From the NCBI RefSeq assembly GCF_900637195.1, contig NZ_LR134356.1, forward strand, positions 3,410,001-3,474,000: a stretch of 64,000 nt of DNA, in the 5' to 3' direction. Each line of letters begins with the position of its first letter. The stretch's first letter is position 1. This document shows positions 16,782 to 25,307 of this stretch, piece by piece. A program made the translations under genes and the position numbers. The notes beneath the pieces were generated by a model, which was given only the letters and a program-made list of their open reading frames with translations, was not told where the DNA came from and did no database searches. The DNA comes from Mycolicibacterium aurum. Lineage in GTDB: Bacteria > Actinomycetota > Actinomycetes > Mycobacteriales > Mycobacteriaceae.

Positions 16782-17988
16782 CCGCGCCGAGCAGGTCGGC
16801 GGCCTCCGTTTGGTACGCGTACTGGGCCCAGCCCTGCGGAGTTGCGTCGAACCTGCGGTCGGTGACCGACGGATCCGCTCCCGCGTCGAGCAGCCGGCGG
16901 ATGAGCCCGATGTCACCGCTCCACGCGGCGTGGTGCAACGCCGTGGCACCGTCCTGGTCGAGGGCGTTCACATCATCGGGCAGCTCGGCCATGCGCACTT
17001 GCGCTCCCGCGACGTCCACTCCGTGACGTGCCAGCAGGTCGAGACGCTCGGCGAACCCGTGTGCGGCGGCCCAGTCGACCTGCCGCCGCCACATCTGCGC
17101 GCGGGACTCCATCGCCCCGCCCAGTCTGCGCTCCCACGGACTCGGTGCGGCATCGGCCAGCCCGTGCGCGAAGAGCAGCTCCAGGTGCGAATTGTCGGGC
17201 CGGAACATCCTGTTGTACAGCGACTGCTGGTCGACCGGGTGGGCCCCGCGCCGGAGCAGGAGCGCCGCCAGCTCGGAGCAGTGCGGGTGGCGGGGCTGTC
17301 GCCGAGCCCCCTGCTCCCCCTCGCCGAACGCTCCGGTGAGCGCCGTGAACGGCGTGGACATTCCGCGCCACAGGTACCCCGCGTTCGGATCGGCTCCCGC
17401 ATCGAGGAGAAGCGTTGCTGCAGTGAGAAGTTGGTCTGCGGTGCGGTGGACGTCGACGCGGGAGTAGCACAGATACAGCAGCGGAGCCCATCCGAACGGT
17501 CCCCCAGCGGCATTCACGTCCTCGCACTGAGTCAGATGGCGCGCCAACGCGTCCGGGTCGCCGGCGGCGGCAGCCGCCCATACGTGGGCGTCGGCGAGTC
17601 CGGGTTCGGCGCTCAACATTCGCGCGGCGGACGCCCACCGCGGCGGTGCATCGTCGTCGGTGTAGCGCAACACCGCGAGCGCGCAGAACCGGTCGGGCCC
17701 CGACATCGCACGTTCGTCGAAGCGTGCCGGATCCACGCTGAGGGCGGCTGCGGCCCGGAGATACTGCGCGAGGGCGGACCAGCCGGAGAAGCCGTACCGG
17801 CGAGCGACGACCAGTTGCGCGTCGTGCAGGGCGAACCTGTCCTTCGTGAGCGCGAGCTCCGCTCGCGGGTGATGCCGACGGACAGCGTCCACGGCATCGG
17901 GGGCGGCGACCGCCACCTCCCGCTGCAGCGTGCGGGCCTCGGCGCGGAGATGATCCAGTGACGGGTTGTCGGGCAACGTGCTGGCCAT
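16762..17988 (-). CDS. Ankyrin-repeat protein
   Basis: 408 residues. Degenerate ankyrin units are visible at AATLLLDAGADPNAGY, AALLLRRGAHPVD, LLFAHGLADA and most clearly at the C-terminus, DQDGATALHHAAWSGDIGLIRRLLDAGADPS. The N-terminus (PSLDHLRAEARTLQREV) resembles stand-alone bacterial ankyrin proteins. There is no signal peptide. It probably mediates protein contacts in the cytoplasm; the partner is unknown. ATG 17988 has GAGAGGAGG ~5 nt upstream. Confidence 0.75.
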   Translation of the reverse strand: MASTLPDNPSLDHLRAEARTLQREVAVAAPDAVDAVRRHHPRAELALTKDRFALHDAQLVVARRYGFSGWSALAQYLRAAAALSVDPARFDERAMSGPDRFCALAVLRYTDDDAPPRWASAARMLSAEPGLADAHVWAAAAAGDPDALARHLTQCEDVNAAGGPFGWAPLLYLCYSRVDVHRTADQLLTAATLLLDAGADPNAGYLWRGMSTPFTALTGAFGEGEQGARRQPRHPHCSELAALLLRRGAHPVDQQSLYNRMFRPDNSHLELLFAHGLADAAPSPWERRLGGAMESRAQMWRRQVDWAAAHGFAERLDLLARHGVDVAGAQVRMAELPDDVNALDQDGATALHHAAWSGDIGLIRRLLDAGADPSVTDRRFDATPQGWAQYAYQTEAADLLGAVTEPRS

Positions 17989-18182
17989 GACGGCCTCCTC
18001 TCGTACGCCCGGTGTCCGCGAGATCGGGCCGAGAAGAGGTCGGCGACGATGGTCGATCAGCAGGGAGGCTGAGCCTCTTCGAGCGGACATCGGGCGACCT
18101 GCGCGCCCGGACCGAGTGTAGTTCGACGACGCCGGACTACGGGGGACATGCGCTTTCGCCGGTCAGCGGACTGTTCCGGCGG

Positions 18183-18195
18183 TACGATCCCGGTC
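18183..18195 (+). promoter_or_regulatory. Leaderless-type -10 for the secreted Pro-rich gene
   Basis: TACGAT (18183-18188) lies 7 nt before GTG 18196, so the transcript could begin at the start codon. Confidence 0.35.
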
Positions 18196-18504
18196 GTGTG
18201 GACCCTCCGCGTTGTGGCTCCGATCGGGTTGTGTGCGATCACCGTCGGACTGTCCGTCCTGGCCCCGTCACCGCAGGCCGTCGCGGATGTCTGCGGCTCG
18301 GTCGGTGGACGCCATGTCTCTGTCAACGCCTGCGGCAACCTGGCCGACGCCATCGCGCCGTGGGTGCCGCCGCCGGCGGAGTACGCCCCACTGCCCGAGG
18401 ATTACGCCGCCGCGCCGCCGCCACCACCTCCCCCGCCGCCACCACCGAACGTGACGGTCTGCGCCAACGTCGGCAGGCGGATCTCCGTGAGCGGATGTGT
18501 TTAG
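18196..18504 (+). CDS. Small secreted proline-rich protein with duplicated Cys motif
   Basis: 102 residues. The N-terminus (WTLRVVAPIGLCAITVGLSV, then LAPSPQAVADV) is a Sec signal peptide, probably cleaved after AVA. The mature part has VCGSVGGRHVSVNACG, then a run of ten or more prolines, then VCANVGRRISVSGCV at the very C-terminus. The two Cys segments share V-C-x2-V-G-x-R-x-S-V-x2-C, an internal duplication that could form two small disulphide loops bridged by a rigid polyproline rod. I do not recognise a family. Starts at 18148 are possible, but would put a polar stretch before the signal peptide. Its stop lies inside the IdeR box of the next gene. Confidence 0.6.
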   Translation: MWTLRVVAPIGLCAITVGLSVLAPSPQAVADVCGSVGGRHVSVNACGNLADAIAPWVPPPAEYAPLPEDYAAAPPPPPPPPPPPNVTVCANVGRRISVSGCV

Positions 18505-18514
18505 GCTAACCTCG
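18496..18514. promoter_or_regulatory. IdeR iron box, siderophore uptake operon
   Basis: TGTGTTTAGGCTAACCTCG matches the IdeR/DtxR consensus TTAGGTTAGGCTAACCTAA at 14 of 19 positions, with a perfect 12-base core TTAGGCTAACCT. It ends 5 bp before GTG 18520, so bound IdeR would cover the promoter and start of the uptake operon. Confidence 0.8.
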
Positions 18515-18519
18515 CCCAG

Positions 18520-19341
18520 GTGTCGTTCTCGTATGCCTCTGTGGTCGAGACCGCCCGGCTGAGTGCCCGCCTGCAGCGGATCGTGCTGCACGTCGACGAT
18601 CCCGCCGCGCTCGACGTCAAACGCGCCGGTGACTCCGCAGTAGGCATCTACTTTGCGGGGTCAGCCTCGGACGAGACGGACTCATCCGAGGGCCGTAACT
18701 ACTCGGTCCGCCGTCACGACGGCGACCGCATCACCGTCGACGTGGTGCTGCACGACGCCGGCCCCGGGACCGATTGGGCGTCGACCACCCGGCCCGGTGA
18801 CCGGGTCGGCCTCGATCACGCCAGGTCGTGGTACCGGCCCGGGCCGGACACCGACTGGCAATTGCTGGTCACCGACTTGTCCGGACTGCCGGCGACTGCG
18901 CGCATCCTCGAAGAGATGTCCGAGGCCACCGCGACGACCCTGATCGCCGAGGTCGCCGGGACCGACGACCTCGACTACCTGCCGAAGCGTCCGGGCATTG
19001 CGCTGATCACCAGCGTCGGCACCGGAAACGGGCACGGCCCAAGCACACTCGCACGTGCGGTCACCGAACTGGAGATGCGTGCCGGGCGCGGCTACTGCTG
19101 GTTCGCCGGAGAGGCCGCCGAGTCCCGGGCTGTGCGCAAGCACCTCCGGGGACTCGGGTGGACGATCGACCAGTACGACATCACCGGATACTGGCGGCAG
19201 GATTCGGAGGCCTGGGACGCCAGGTTCGCCGAGGTGCAGGACGACGTCCTCGCCGTGTACGAGCGCGCGCTGACCGACGGTAAAGAAGACAAGGTGGCGT
19301 TCGAGGAGTTCGACGAAGCCTGCGAGCGGATCGGCCTCTGA
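18520..19341 (+). CDS. Siderophore-interacting FAD-binding protein (ferric-siderophore reductase, ViuB/SIP family)
   Basis: 273 residues. The FAD-binding ferredoxin-reductase-like barrel contains RNYSVRRHDGDRITVDVVLH, with RxYS typical of FAD binding, and GPGTDWAS. The C-terminal half carries LLVTDLSGLPATARILEEM and CWFAGEAAESRAVRKHLR, both characteristic of SIP proteins. The family uses NAD(P)H or ferredoxin to reduce ferric siderophores in the cytoplasm and release iron. GTG 18520 is 5 bp after an IdeR box, so iron repression is expected. It is the first gene of the uptake operon; the importer follows after 4 bp. Confidence 0.85.
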   Translation: MSFSYASVVETARLSARLQRIVLHVDDPAALDVKRAGDSAVGIYFAGSASDETDSSEGRNYSVRRHDGDRITVDVVLHDAGPGTDWASTTRPGDRVGLDHARSWYRPGPDTDWQLLVTDLSGLPATARILEEMSEATATTLIAEVAGTDDLDYLPKRPGIALITSVGTGNGHGPSTLARAVTELEMRAGRGYCWFAGEAAESRAVRKHLRGLGWTIDQYDITGYWRQDSEAWDARFAEVQDDVLAVYERALTDGKEDKVAFEEFDEACERIGL

Positions 19342-19345
19342 CCCG

Positions 19346-20389
19346 GTGACCACCCAGGCTGAGGCTCCCTCGACGCCCGTCGCACGGCGACCGACCCCGC
19401 GCAGCAGGGCCGTCGGTCTGGCCGTGGCAGCCATGGTGCTGTGCCTGGTGTGTGTGGCCAGCCTCGCCGTCGGCACCGAGAACGTGTCGCTGTCCACCGT
19501 GTGGCAGGCGGTCACCCACTACCGGGACGTCGGCGATCAGTGGATCGTCCACGATCTCCGCATTCCCCGGACGGTGCTGGGATTGCTGGTCGGGCTCGCG
19601 CTCGGCCTCTCCGGAACCCTGATCCAGGCGGTGGGGCGGAATCCGCTCGCCGACACCGAGATACTCGGAATCAATTCTGGGGCAGCACTTTTCGTGGTGT
19701 GCGCGATCGCCTTCCTCGGCTTGTCGGGAATTTGGACCTACATCTGGTTCGCGTTCGCGGGCGCATTGTTCGCGATGGCAGCGGTGTATCTGGTGGGCAT
19801 CGCGGGACGCGCCACCGTCACCCCCGTGCGCGTTCTGCTGGCCGGCGTCGCCGTGGCCGCGGTACTCGAGGGATTCGGCTACGCGGTGCGGTTGCGCTAT
19901 CCCCGTGCCTTCGACAACATGAGGTTCTGGGACTCCGGTGCACTCGACGGCCGCCCCCTCGACGTGGCGCTGGCGATCAGCCCGTTCATCGCGGTCGGCG
20001 CCGTGCTGTGCCTGACGGTCTCCCGCTCACTCAACGTCACCGCCTTCGGCGACGAACTTGCGAAAAGCCTCGGCGGCAACGTGGTTCGTACCCAGGTACT
20101 CAGCCTGGTGGCCGTCACACTGCTTGCCGGCGCCGCGACCGCAGGCGCCGGGCCGATCGGCTTCGTCGGCCTCATGGTGCCGCACGCGGTGCGCAGGTTC
20201 ACCGGCCCTGACTGGCGCTGGATCCTGGCGTACGCGGTGGTCGTCGCTCCCGCCCTGCTTCTGGCTGCCGACATCGTCGGCCGCGTGGTCATCCCGCCCG
20301 CTGAGCTCCCCGCCGGCATCGTGACCGCGTTCATCGGCGCACCGGTGCTGATCTGGCTCATCCGCAAGCGAGGGGCGGACCGCACATGA
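19346..20389 (+). CDS. FecCD-family siderophore permease, FepD-like (Fxu importer)
   Basis: 347 residues with about nine or ten membrane helices. Family motifs are RIPRTVLGLLVGLALGLSGTLIQAVGRNPLAD, described in parts: LALGLSGTLIQ, RNPLADTEILGINSGAA, and GPIGFVGLMVPHAVR in the cytoplasmic coupling loop that contacts the ATPase. It resembles E. coli FepD more than FepG. In M. smegmatis the ferric exochelin importer is FxuA-C, one of which is FepD-like. GTG start 4 bp after the SIP stop; its stop overlaps the next start (ATGA). Confidence 0.85.
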   Translation: MTTQAEAPSTPVARRPTPRSRAVGLAVAAMVLCLVCVASLAVGTENVSLSTVWQAVTHYRDVGDQWIVHDLRIPRTVLGLLVGLALGLSGTLIQAVGRNPLADTEILGINSGAALFVVCAIAFLGLSGIWTYIWFAFAGALFAMAAVYLVGIAGRATVTPVRVLLAGVAVAAVLEGFGYAVRLRYPRAFDNMRFWDSGALDGRPLDVALAISPFIAVGAVLCLTVSRSLNVTAFGDELAKSLGGNVVRTQVLSLVAVTLLAGAATAGAGPIGFVGLMVPHAVRRFTGPDWRWILAYAVVVAPALLLAADIVGRVVIPPAELPAGIVTAFIGAPVLIWLIRKRGADRT

Positions 20390-21438
20390 GCGTCCCCGCC
20401 GTGGACTTCGGCCGGCGTCAGTGCGTGCTCCGCGTCGGAACGGTGGCCGTGCGCGCATCCTTGCGCGCGGTGTGCGTGGTGTCCGCGTTGTCGATCGGGG
20501 CCCTGGTGCTCGCGGTCATCGCCATCGGGTTCGGCAAGTATCACGTCGCACCGTGGGATGTGCTGGCGGTGCTGACCGGCGCCAACACCTCGTTCGACCG
20601 CGTGGTGGTTCTGGACTGGCGGATGAGCCGCATGCTGATGGCACTGCTCGTCGGGGCGGCGTTCGGCGTATCCGGCGCGATCTTTCAGGCGTTGACCCGC
20701 AATGCGCTGGGCAGCCCCGACATCATCGGGATCAATGTCGGGGCCTACACAGGCGCGCTGGCCATCATGGTGACGGTCGGCGGTGGGTACTACGCGATCG
20801 CCGGCGGCGCCCTGGCGGGCGGGTTGGTGACCGCGATGGTGGTGTACGCCCTGTCCTATCGCAACGGACTCGCGGGCTATCGGCTCATCGTGGTCGGCAT
20901 CGGCGTCAGCGCGGTACTGAATTCGGTCAACCAGTGGATCGTCATCAAACTCGACCACCGCGCCGCTGTCACCGCCGTTGTGTGGCAGCAGGGTTCGCTG
21001 AGCGGCATGTCGTGGTCTCAGGTCGTGCCGATGGCGGCGTGCCTGGCGGTGTTGGCGGCGGCGCTCCTCGCACTGGGCCCTCAGCTGCCCGTCCTCCAAC
21101 TCGGCGACGACGCCGCAGGAGCACTCGGCGTACATCCCGACCGGGCGCGCATCGGATACCTTGTGGTCGGGGTCGGCATGGTGGCACTCGCCTGCGCCGC
21201 GGCCGGGCCGATCGCGTTCATCGCGCTGGCCGCACCGCAGCTGGCCCGCAGGCTCACCGCCAGCCCCGGTGTCGCGCTGGTCCCCGCCGCGGCGATGGGT
21301 GCCGTGCTGCTGCTCGTCTGTGACGTCATCGCCCAACGGCTGTTCGGCGACAACGAAATACCTGTCGGCCCGGTGACCGTGTCATTGGGTGGCAGTTACC
21401 TCATCTACCTCTTGATCACGCAGGCCCGGCGCCGATGA
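20386..21438 (+). CDS. FecCD-family siderophore permease, FepG-like (Fxu importer)
   Basis: 350 residues and a similar helix count. WRMSRMLMALLVGAAFGVSG, ALTRNALGSPDIIGINVGAYTG and AGPIAFIALAAPQLARRLT follow FepG closely. With the previous protein it forms the heterodimeric membrane channel for ferric siderophore. Translationally coupled upstream by a 4-nt overlap and followed after 18 bp by the ATPase gene. Confidence 0.85.
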   Translation: MSVPAVDFGRRQCVLRVGTVAVRASLRAVCVVSALSIGALVLAVIAIGFGKYHVAPWDVLAVLTGANTSFDRVVVLDWRMSRMLMALLVGAAFGVSGAIFQALTRNALGSPDIIGINVGAYTGALAIMVTVGGGYYAIAGGALAGGLVTAMVVYALSYRNGLAGYRLIVVGIGVSAVLNSVNQWIVIKLDHRAAVTAVVWQQGSLSGMSWSQVVPMAACLAVLAAALLALGPQLPVLQLGDDAAGALGVHPDRARIGYLVVGVGMVALACAAAGPIAFIALAAPQLARRLTASPGVALVPAAAMGAVLLLVCDVIAQRLFGDNEIPVGPVTVSLGGSYLIYLLITQARRR

Positions 21439-21456
21439 TCCGACTGAAGAAGCCCC

Positions 21457-22260
21457 ATGACTGACGCGCGGCTGCAAGCCTCAGAACTGTCCATCGGCTA
21501 CGACGACACGACGATCGTCACGGAGCTGTCCGTCGACGTCCGCGACGGACGGATCACCGTCATCGTCGGCCCCAACGCATGTGGCAAGTCCACGTTGCTG
21601 CGCGGCCTGGCCCGATTACTGAAACCCTCGGCGGGGCAGGTCATCCTGGACGGCGCCGATATCACGACACTGCATACCAAGGAGGTGGCCCGTCGGCTGG
21701 GCCTTCTCCCCCAGTCCTCGATCGCCCCCGAGGGCATCACCGTCGCCGACCTCGTGTCGCGGGGGCGTTTCCCGCACCAGAGACTTCTGCGCCAGTGGTC
21801 GGCCGACGACCAGGCCGCCGTTGCCGAGGCCATGCGGTGTACCGGGGTGACCGAACTGGCGGGCCGGCTGGTCGATGAGCTCTCCGGCGGTCAGCGCCAA
21901 CGGGTCTGGGTGGCGATGGTGCTCGCCCAGCAGACACCGCTACTGCTCCTCGACGAGCCCACCACCTACCTCGACATCGCCCACCAGGTGGAACTCCTCG
22001 ATCTGTTCGCGATGCTCAACCGCGAGCGCGGCCACACCGTCGTCGCTGTTCTGCACGACCTCAATCACGCGTGCCGGTATGCCGACGAGATCGTGGTCAT
22101 GGCGGCGGGACGCATTGTGGCCCAGGGTGACCCGGCGACGGTGATCACCGCCGACCTGGTCGAGAATGTCTATGGCCTGCGCTGCCAGATCATCGCAGAC
22201 CCGGAGACCGGCACACCGCTGATCGCGCCGCGCGCGTCTCCGCATCTCAGTCGGAGGTGA
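21457..22260 (+). CDS. Ferric-siderophore ABC importer ATPase, FepC-like (Fxu importer)
   Basis: 267 residues. Walker A is GPNACGKST, the signature is [20 protein letters not shown], Walker B is LLLLDEPTTYLD and the H-loop lies in VVAVLHDLNHACRY. All motifs are intact. The FepC-type family drives ferric siderophore import with the two permeases just upstream. The last 14 nt overlap the convergent fxbA gene. Confidence 0.9.
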   Translation: MTDARLQASELSIGYDDTTIVTELSVDVRDGRITVIVGPNACGKSTLLRGLARLLKPSAGQVILDGADITTLHTKEVARRLGLLPQSSIAPEGITVADLVSRGRFPHQRLLRQWSADDQAAVAEAMRCTGVTELAGRLVDELSGGQRQRVWVAMVLAQQTPLLLLDEPTTYLDIAHQVELLDLFAMLNRERGHTVVAVLHDLNHACRYADEIVVMAAGRIVAQGDPATVITADLVENVYGLRCQIIADPETGTPLIAPRASPHLSRR

Positions 22261-23188
22261 GATAGCCCCCGCCTCGGCCGAAGTAGTCGACGGCGCGCCG
22301 GTCGACCCCGTCGTCGGTGCGCACCACATCGAGCACCAGCCCCGGCGACCGGCCGCGGTAGGCGTCGGACCCGGCCACGATCACCATGCCGCCGTCCTCT
22401 TCGATGAACACCCGGCCCGGCGTGCCGCCATAGGCGCACCGCGACACGTGTGCGGAGATCAGTCGGATACGCTCGCCGCGAAAGTAGCTGTACGCGTTCG
22501 GATATGGGTCTGACAGCGCGCGGATCAGCCGCTCGATGTCGGCAGCGGGCCAATTCCAGTCCACCAGGCTGTCGCGGTCGGACCGCTTGTGGAAGAAGGT
22601 GCGCTGCGCGAGATCCTGGGCCACCGGGGAGGCGGTACCGTACTCCAGGCCGTCGAGCGCCTCTTCCAGGACTTCGGGCACCAGGTCCAGCGTGTCGAAG
22701 ACCAGGCTCGTCCCGGTGCTGGCCGGCGTGATCTCCACCGCGCGTTGCACCAGGATCGCCCCGGTGTCGAGTTCGTCGTCCATCAGGTGCGCGGTCAGGC
22801 CGGTGTGGCTGGCACCGCTGATCAATGACCAGATCACTGGTGAAAAGCCGGTGAACTTCGGCAGCAGCGAGTCGTGGAGATTGACGGTTCCGAAACGGGG
22901 AATGCCGAACAGTTCTTTCGGAAGCTTGGTTCGCCAGTTGTTGGCGACCATCACATCGGGTGCCAAAGCAGAGACCCGATCCACCAACTCGGGCGATGGT
23001 CGCTTCGCGAGGAACACCTCGATACCGTGGTCACGCGCGAGACCCTCCACCGAGTCGGCCCAAATCGATTCGTAGACATGATCGCTCGTGGGGTGCGTGA
23101 CCACCAGGCACACCTCGTGCCGTGACTTCAACAGGGCTTCAAGCGTTCGGTGTCCCCACGTCTGATAACCGAACATCGCTACACGCAC
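22247..23188 (-). CDS. fxbA: FxbA: formyltransferase that formylates N5-hydroxyornithine for exochelin
   Basis: 313 residues, related to methionyl-tRNA formyltransferase. MRVAMFGYQTWGHRTLEALL begins the 10-formyl-tetrahydrofolate domain, VNLHDSLLPKFTGFSPVIWSL carries the H-x-S-L-L-P active-site block, and MDDELDTGAILVQ supplies the catalytic D. A C-terminal Fmt_C-like barrel follows. In M. smegmatis fxbA is needed for exochelin synthesis. Here it would make N5-formyl-N5-hydroxyornithine for NRPS module 1, whose adenylation code fits that substrate. GTG 23188 has GGGAGGT upstream. It is divergent from the MbtH gene across an IdeR box. Confidence 0.9.
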   Translation of the reverse strand: MRVAMFGYQTWGHRTLEALLKSRHEVCLVVTHPTSDHVYESIWADSVEGLARDHGIEVFLAKRPSPELVDRVSALAPDVMVANNWRTKLPKELFGIPRFGTVNLHDSLLPKFTGFSPVIWSLISGASHTGLTAHLMDDELDTGAILVQRAVEITPASTGTSLVFDTLDLVPEVLEEALDGLEYGTASPVAQDLAQRTFFHKRSDRDSLVDWNWPAADIERLIRALSDPYPNAYSYFRGERIRLISAHVSRCAYGGTPGRVFIEEDGGMVIVAGSDAYRGRSPGLVLDVVRTDDGVDRRAVDYFGRGGGYLTSD

Positions 23189-23217
23189 AGCAACCTCCCA
23201 GGTTCAAGCTAGCCCAC

Positions 23218-23236
23218 TGTGGTTAGCCTTCCCTTT
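23218..23236. promoter_or_regulatory. IdeR iron box between fxbA and the MbtH/exporter/NRPS operon
   Basis: TGTGGTTAGCCTTCCCTTT matches the reverse-complement consensus TTAGGTTAGCCTAACCTAA at 13 of 19 positions, with GGTTAGCCT uninterrupted. It lies in the 134-bp divergent gap, so one box could repress both directions. A TAGCAT -10 candidate for the rightward operon is at 23239-23244. Confidence 0.7.
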
Positions 23237-23322
23237 GATAGCATGCCTTCCGGTCGTGGCAGGCCCCAACATGTCTCACGCACCCGCGGCCGAGCAGGGG
23301 CCTCGACGAACGAAGGGAACTC

Positions 23323-23580
23323 ATGTCCAGCAATCCTTTTGATGACGAGAACGGCCGCTTCCTGGTGCTGATGAACGGCGAGGAGCAGTACTCGCTGTGG
23401 CCGACGTTCGCCGACGTGCCGGCAGGGTGGCAAACCGTCTACGGGGGCCCGGACGGCACCGACAGGGCGAGCGCGCTGCGCTACGTGGACGAGAACTGGA
23501 CCGATATGCGCCCTCGGTCGCTGCGAGAGCGGATGGAAGAGTCCGCAGCCCATGCCGCCGATGCGATTTCGCGGAATTGA
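23323..23580 (+). CDS. MbtH-like protein (NRPS adenylation chaperone)
   Basis: 85 residues. The MbtH fold is unmistakable: [24 protein letters not shown], with FxVLxNxExQxSLWP, and then [10 protein letters not shown] and [13 protein letters not shown]. These small proteins bind adenylation domains and support their folding and activity. ATG 23323 follows GAAGGGAA. It is the first gene of an operon with both exporter halves and the NRPS; its stop overlaps the TTG of the next gene. Confidence 0.92.
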   Translation: MSSNPFDDENGRFLVLMNGEEQYSLWPTFADVPAGWQTVYGGPDGTDRASALRYVDENWTDMRPRSLRERMEESAAHAADAISRN

Positions 23581-25307
23581 CCGCGAATTCGCCTGACGTA
23601 AACGTCAATTGGACCGGCGGTGGCGTGCTGCGCCGGGCAGTCACCCGTAACTGGCGGCGGCTGAGCAGCGGATCTGTTCTCATCGCTGCCCACCAATTGT
23701 GTGAGGTATCGGTGCCGGTGCTGATCGGCATCATCGTCGACCGGGCAGTCGCCACCGGGTCGATACCGCAGATCCTGCTGTGGGTTGCGGCGCTGGCCGT
23801 GCTGTTTGTGGTGCTCACGGTGGTGTATCGGTTCGGCGCGCGCCTACTGATGGCCGCGATCGCGCACGAGGGACATCTGCTCCGTGTCGAGTTGAGCCGC
23901 AAGATCCTTGATCCCCTGGGCATCCGCACCGACTACAAGTCCGGCGAGTTGCTGTCGATCTCGTCAACCGACGCCGAGGAAGCCGCCTACCTGCTGGACT
24001 ATGTGCCGCGCCTCGTCGGCGCGTTGGTCGCGACGGTCGCGTGCGGCGCAGTTCTGCTGACCATCGATCTGCCCCTGGGGTTGATGGTGCTCATCGGTGT
24101 CCCCATCGTGATGGCGGGCCTGCAACTGACTGCTCCCCTGATCGCCGCCCGGGTGGAGGACCAGCAGGCCGAGATCGGCCGGGCAACCGCCCTGGCGACC
24201 GACCTGATCAGCGGACACCGCCCGCTGCAGGGCATCGGCGCCCAGCAGAACGCGGCCGCGCGGTACCGGCTGGCCAGCCGGCGCTCACTGGCCGCGACTC
24301 TGCGCGCCACCCGGCTGGAGAGCGCGCACGCGGGTGCCGCGGCAGCCGCAGGCGCACTGACGGCCATGGCGGTCGCCCTGGCGGCCGCATACTTCGCCCT
24401 GTCCGGCGACCTCACGCTCGGACAGCTGATCACCGTCATCGGTCTGGCGCAGTTTCTGGTCGAACCGTTCGAGGTGCTGGCGATGATGCCGAGTTCGGTG
24501 GCAGAAGCCCGCGCCTCCGCCAACCGAGTGGCCACGGTGCTGGCCGCACCGGCGCGACACCGGGCGCCGCTGACGCCCTCGCCGCGGGACCACGCCGCTC
24601 CCGGCACCGTGACCGTCCGCGATGCCCGGCACGGCGGTCTGCGCAGACTGTCACTGGACGTGGCTGCGGGCGAGTTCGTCGCCGTGCTGGCTGCCGACTC
24701 GCGCGACGCCACCGCCGTGATGGACCTGCTCTCCGGACACGAGCGAGCAGCCGAACTCGGCGCGGTTCGGGTGAACGGCAGCAGCATCGGCGAAATCCCG
24801 TACGGCCGGCGGCGTGCAACGCTGCTCGTCGAGCACCATCACGGTGACCTCTTCAGCGGAACACTGCGCTCCAACCTGGCCCTCTCCGGCGCCCCCGGCG
24901 ACGGGTCTGCCATCGACCGAGCCTTGGCGGCTTCCTGCGCCCTTGATGTCATGGCGCTCTACCAGGACGGACTCGACCACCCCGTGGTGGAGCGCGGCGC
25001 CAGCCTGTCCGGCGGTCAACGCCAGCGGTGGACCCTGGCCCGCGCACTCGCCGCCGATCCCGACGTCCTCGTGCTGCACGACCCCACCACGGCGGTCGAC
25101 GCGGTCACCGAGCAGGCGATCGCCGACGGCATCCGCGGGCTCAGGTCCGCCAACGGCCGGACGACGATCGTCTTGACCAGCAGCCCCGCCCTGTTGGCCG
25201 CCGCCGATCGGGTGATCCTCATCAGCGAGGGGCGGATCCAGGGCCAGGGCACCCACGACGATCTGGTTGGCGCGCACGCCGTCTATCGCGAGTTGGTGAC
25301 GCGGTGA
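23577..25307 (+). CDS. exiT: ExiT-type ABC half-exporter 1, with degenerate Walker A, Walker B and H-loop
   Basis: 576 residues: six-helix exporter membrane domain (~1-320), then a nucleotide-binding domain. The ATP motifs are unusual. The Walker A position (~365-385) reads [11 protein letters not shown], with no lysine. Walker B reads [12 protein letters not shown] (~497), so HD replaces DE. The H-loop position reads LTSSP (~533), with no His. The signature LSGGQRQRW (~478) is intact. It can therefore supply only the signature half of an ATP site, pairing with the next protein. In M. smegmatis, ExiT, the exochelin exporter, has two such halves in one chain as I recall. TTG 23577 overlaps the MbtH stop; no better start was found. 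Confidence 0.85.
   Translation: MTANSPDVNVNWTGGGVLRRAVTRNWRRLSSGSVLIAAHQLCEVSVPVLIGIIVDRAVATGSIPQILLWVAALAVLFVVLTVVYRFGARLLMAAIAHEGHLLRVELSRKILDPLGIRTDYKSGELLSISSTDAEEAAYLLDYVPRLVGALVATVACGAVLLTIDLPLGLMVLIGVPIVMAGLQLTAPLIAARVEDQQAEIGRATALATDLISGHRPLQGIGAQQNAAARYRLASRRSLAATLRATRLESAHAGAAAAAGALTAMAVALAAAYFALSGDLTLGQLITVIGLAQFLVEPFEVLAMMPSSVAEARASANRVATVLAAPARHRAPLTPSPRDHAAPGTVTVRDARHGGLRRLSLDVAAGEFVAVLAADSRDATAVMDLLSGHERAAELGAVRVNGSSIGEIPYGRRRATLLVEHHHGDLFSGTLRSNLALSGAPGDGSAIDRALAASCALDVMALYQDGLDHPVVERGASLSGGQRQRWTLARALAADPDVLVLHDPTTAVDAVTEQAIADGIRGLRSANGRTTIVLTSSPALLAAADRVILISEGRIQGQGTHDDLVGAHAVYRELVTR

Noticed and set aside
18415..18450. CCG/CCA-rich run as a microsatellite or CRISPR-like repeat
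   Set aside because: It is in frame and encodes the polyproline rod of the small secreted protein.
23271..23342. 23-codon frame (ATG 23271) ending across the MbtH gene start, possible leader peptide
   Set aside because: No ribosome site, no codon-run or attenuator pairing typical of leaders, and IdeR already explains regulation.
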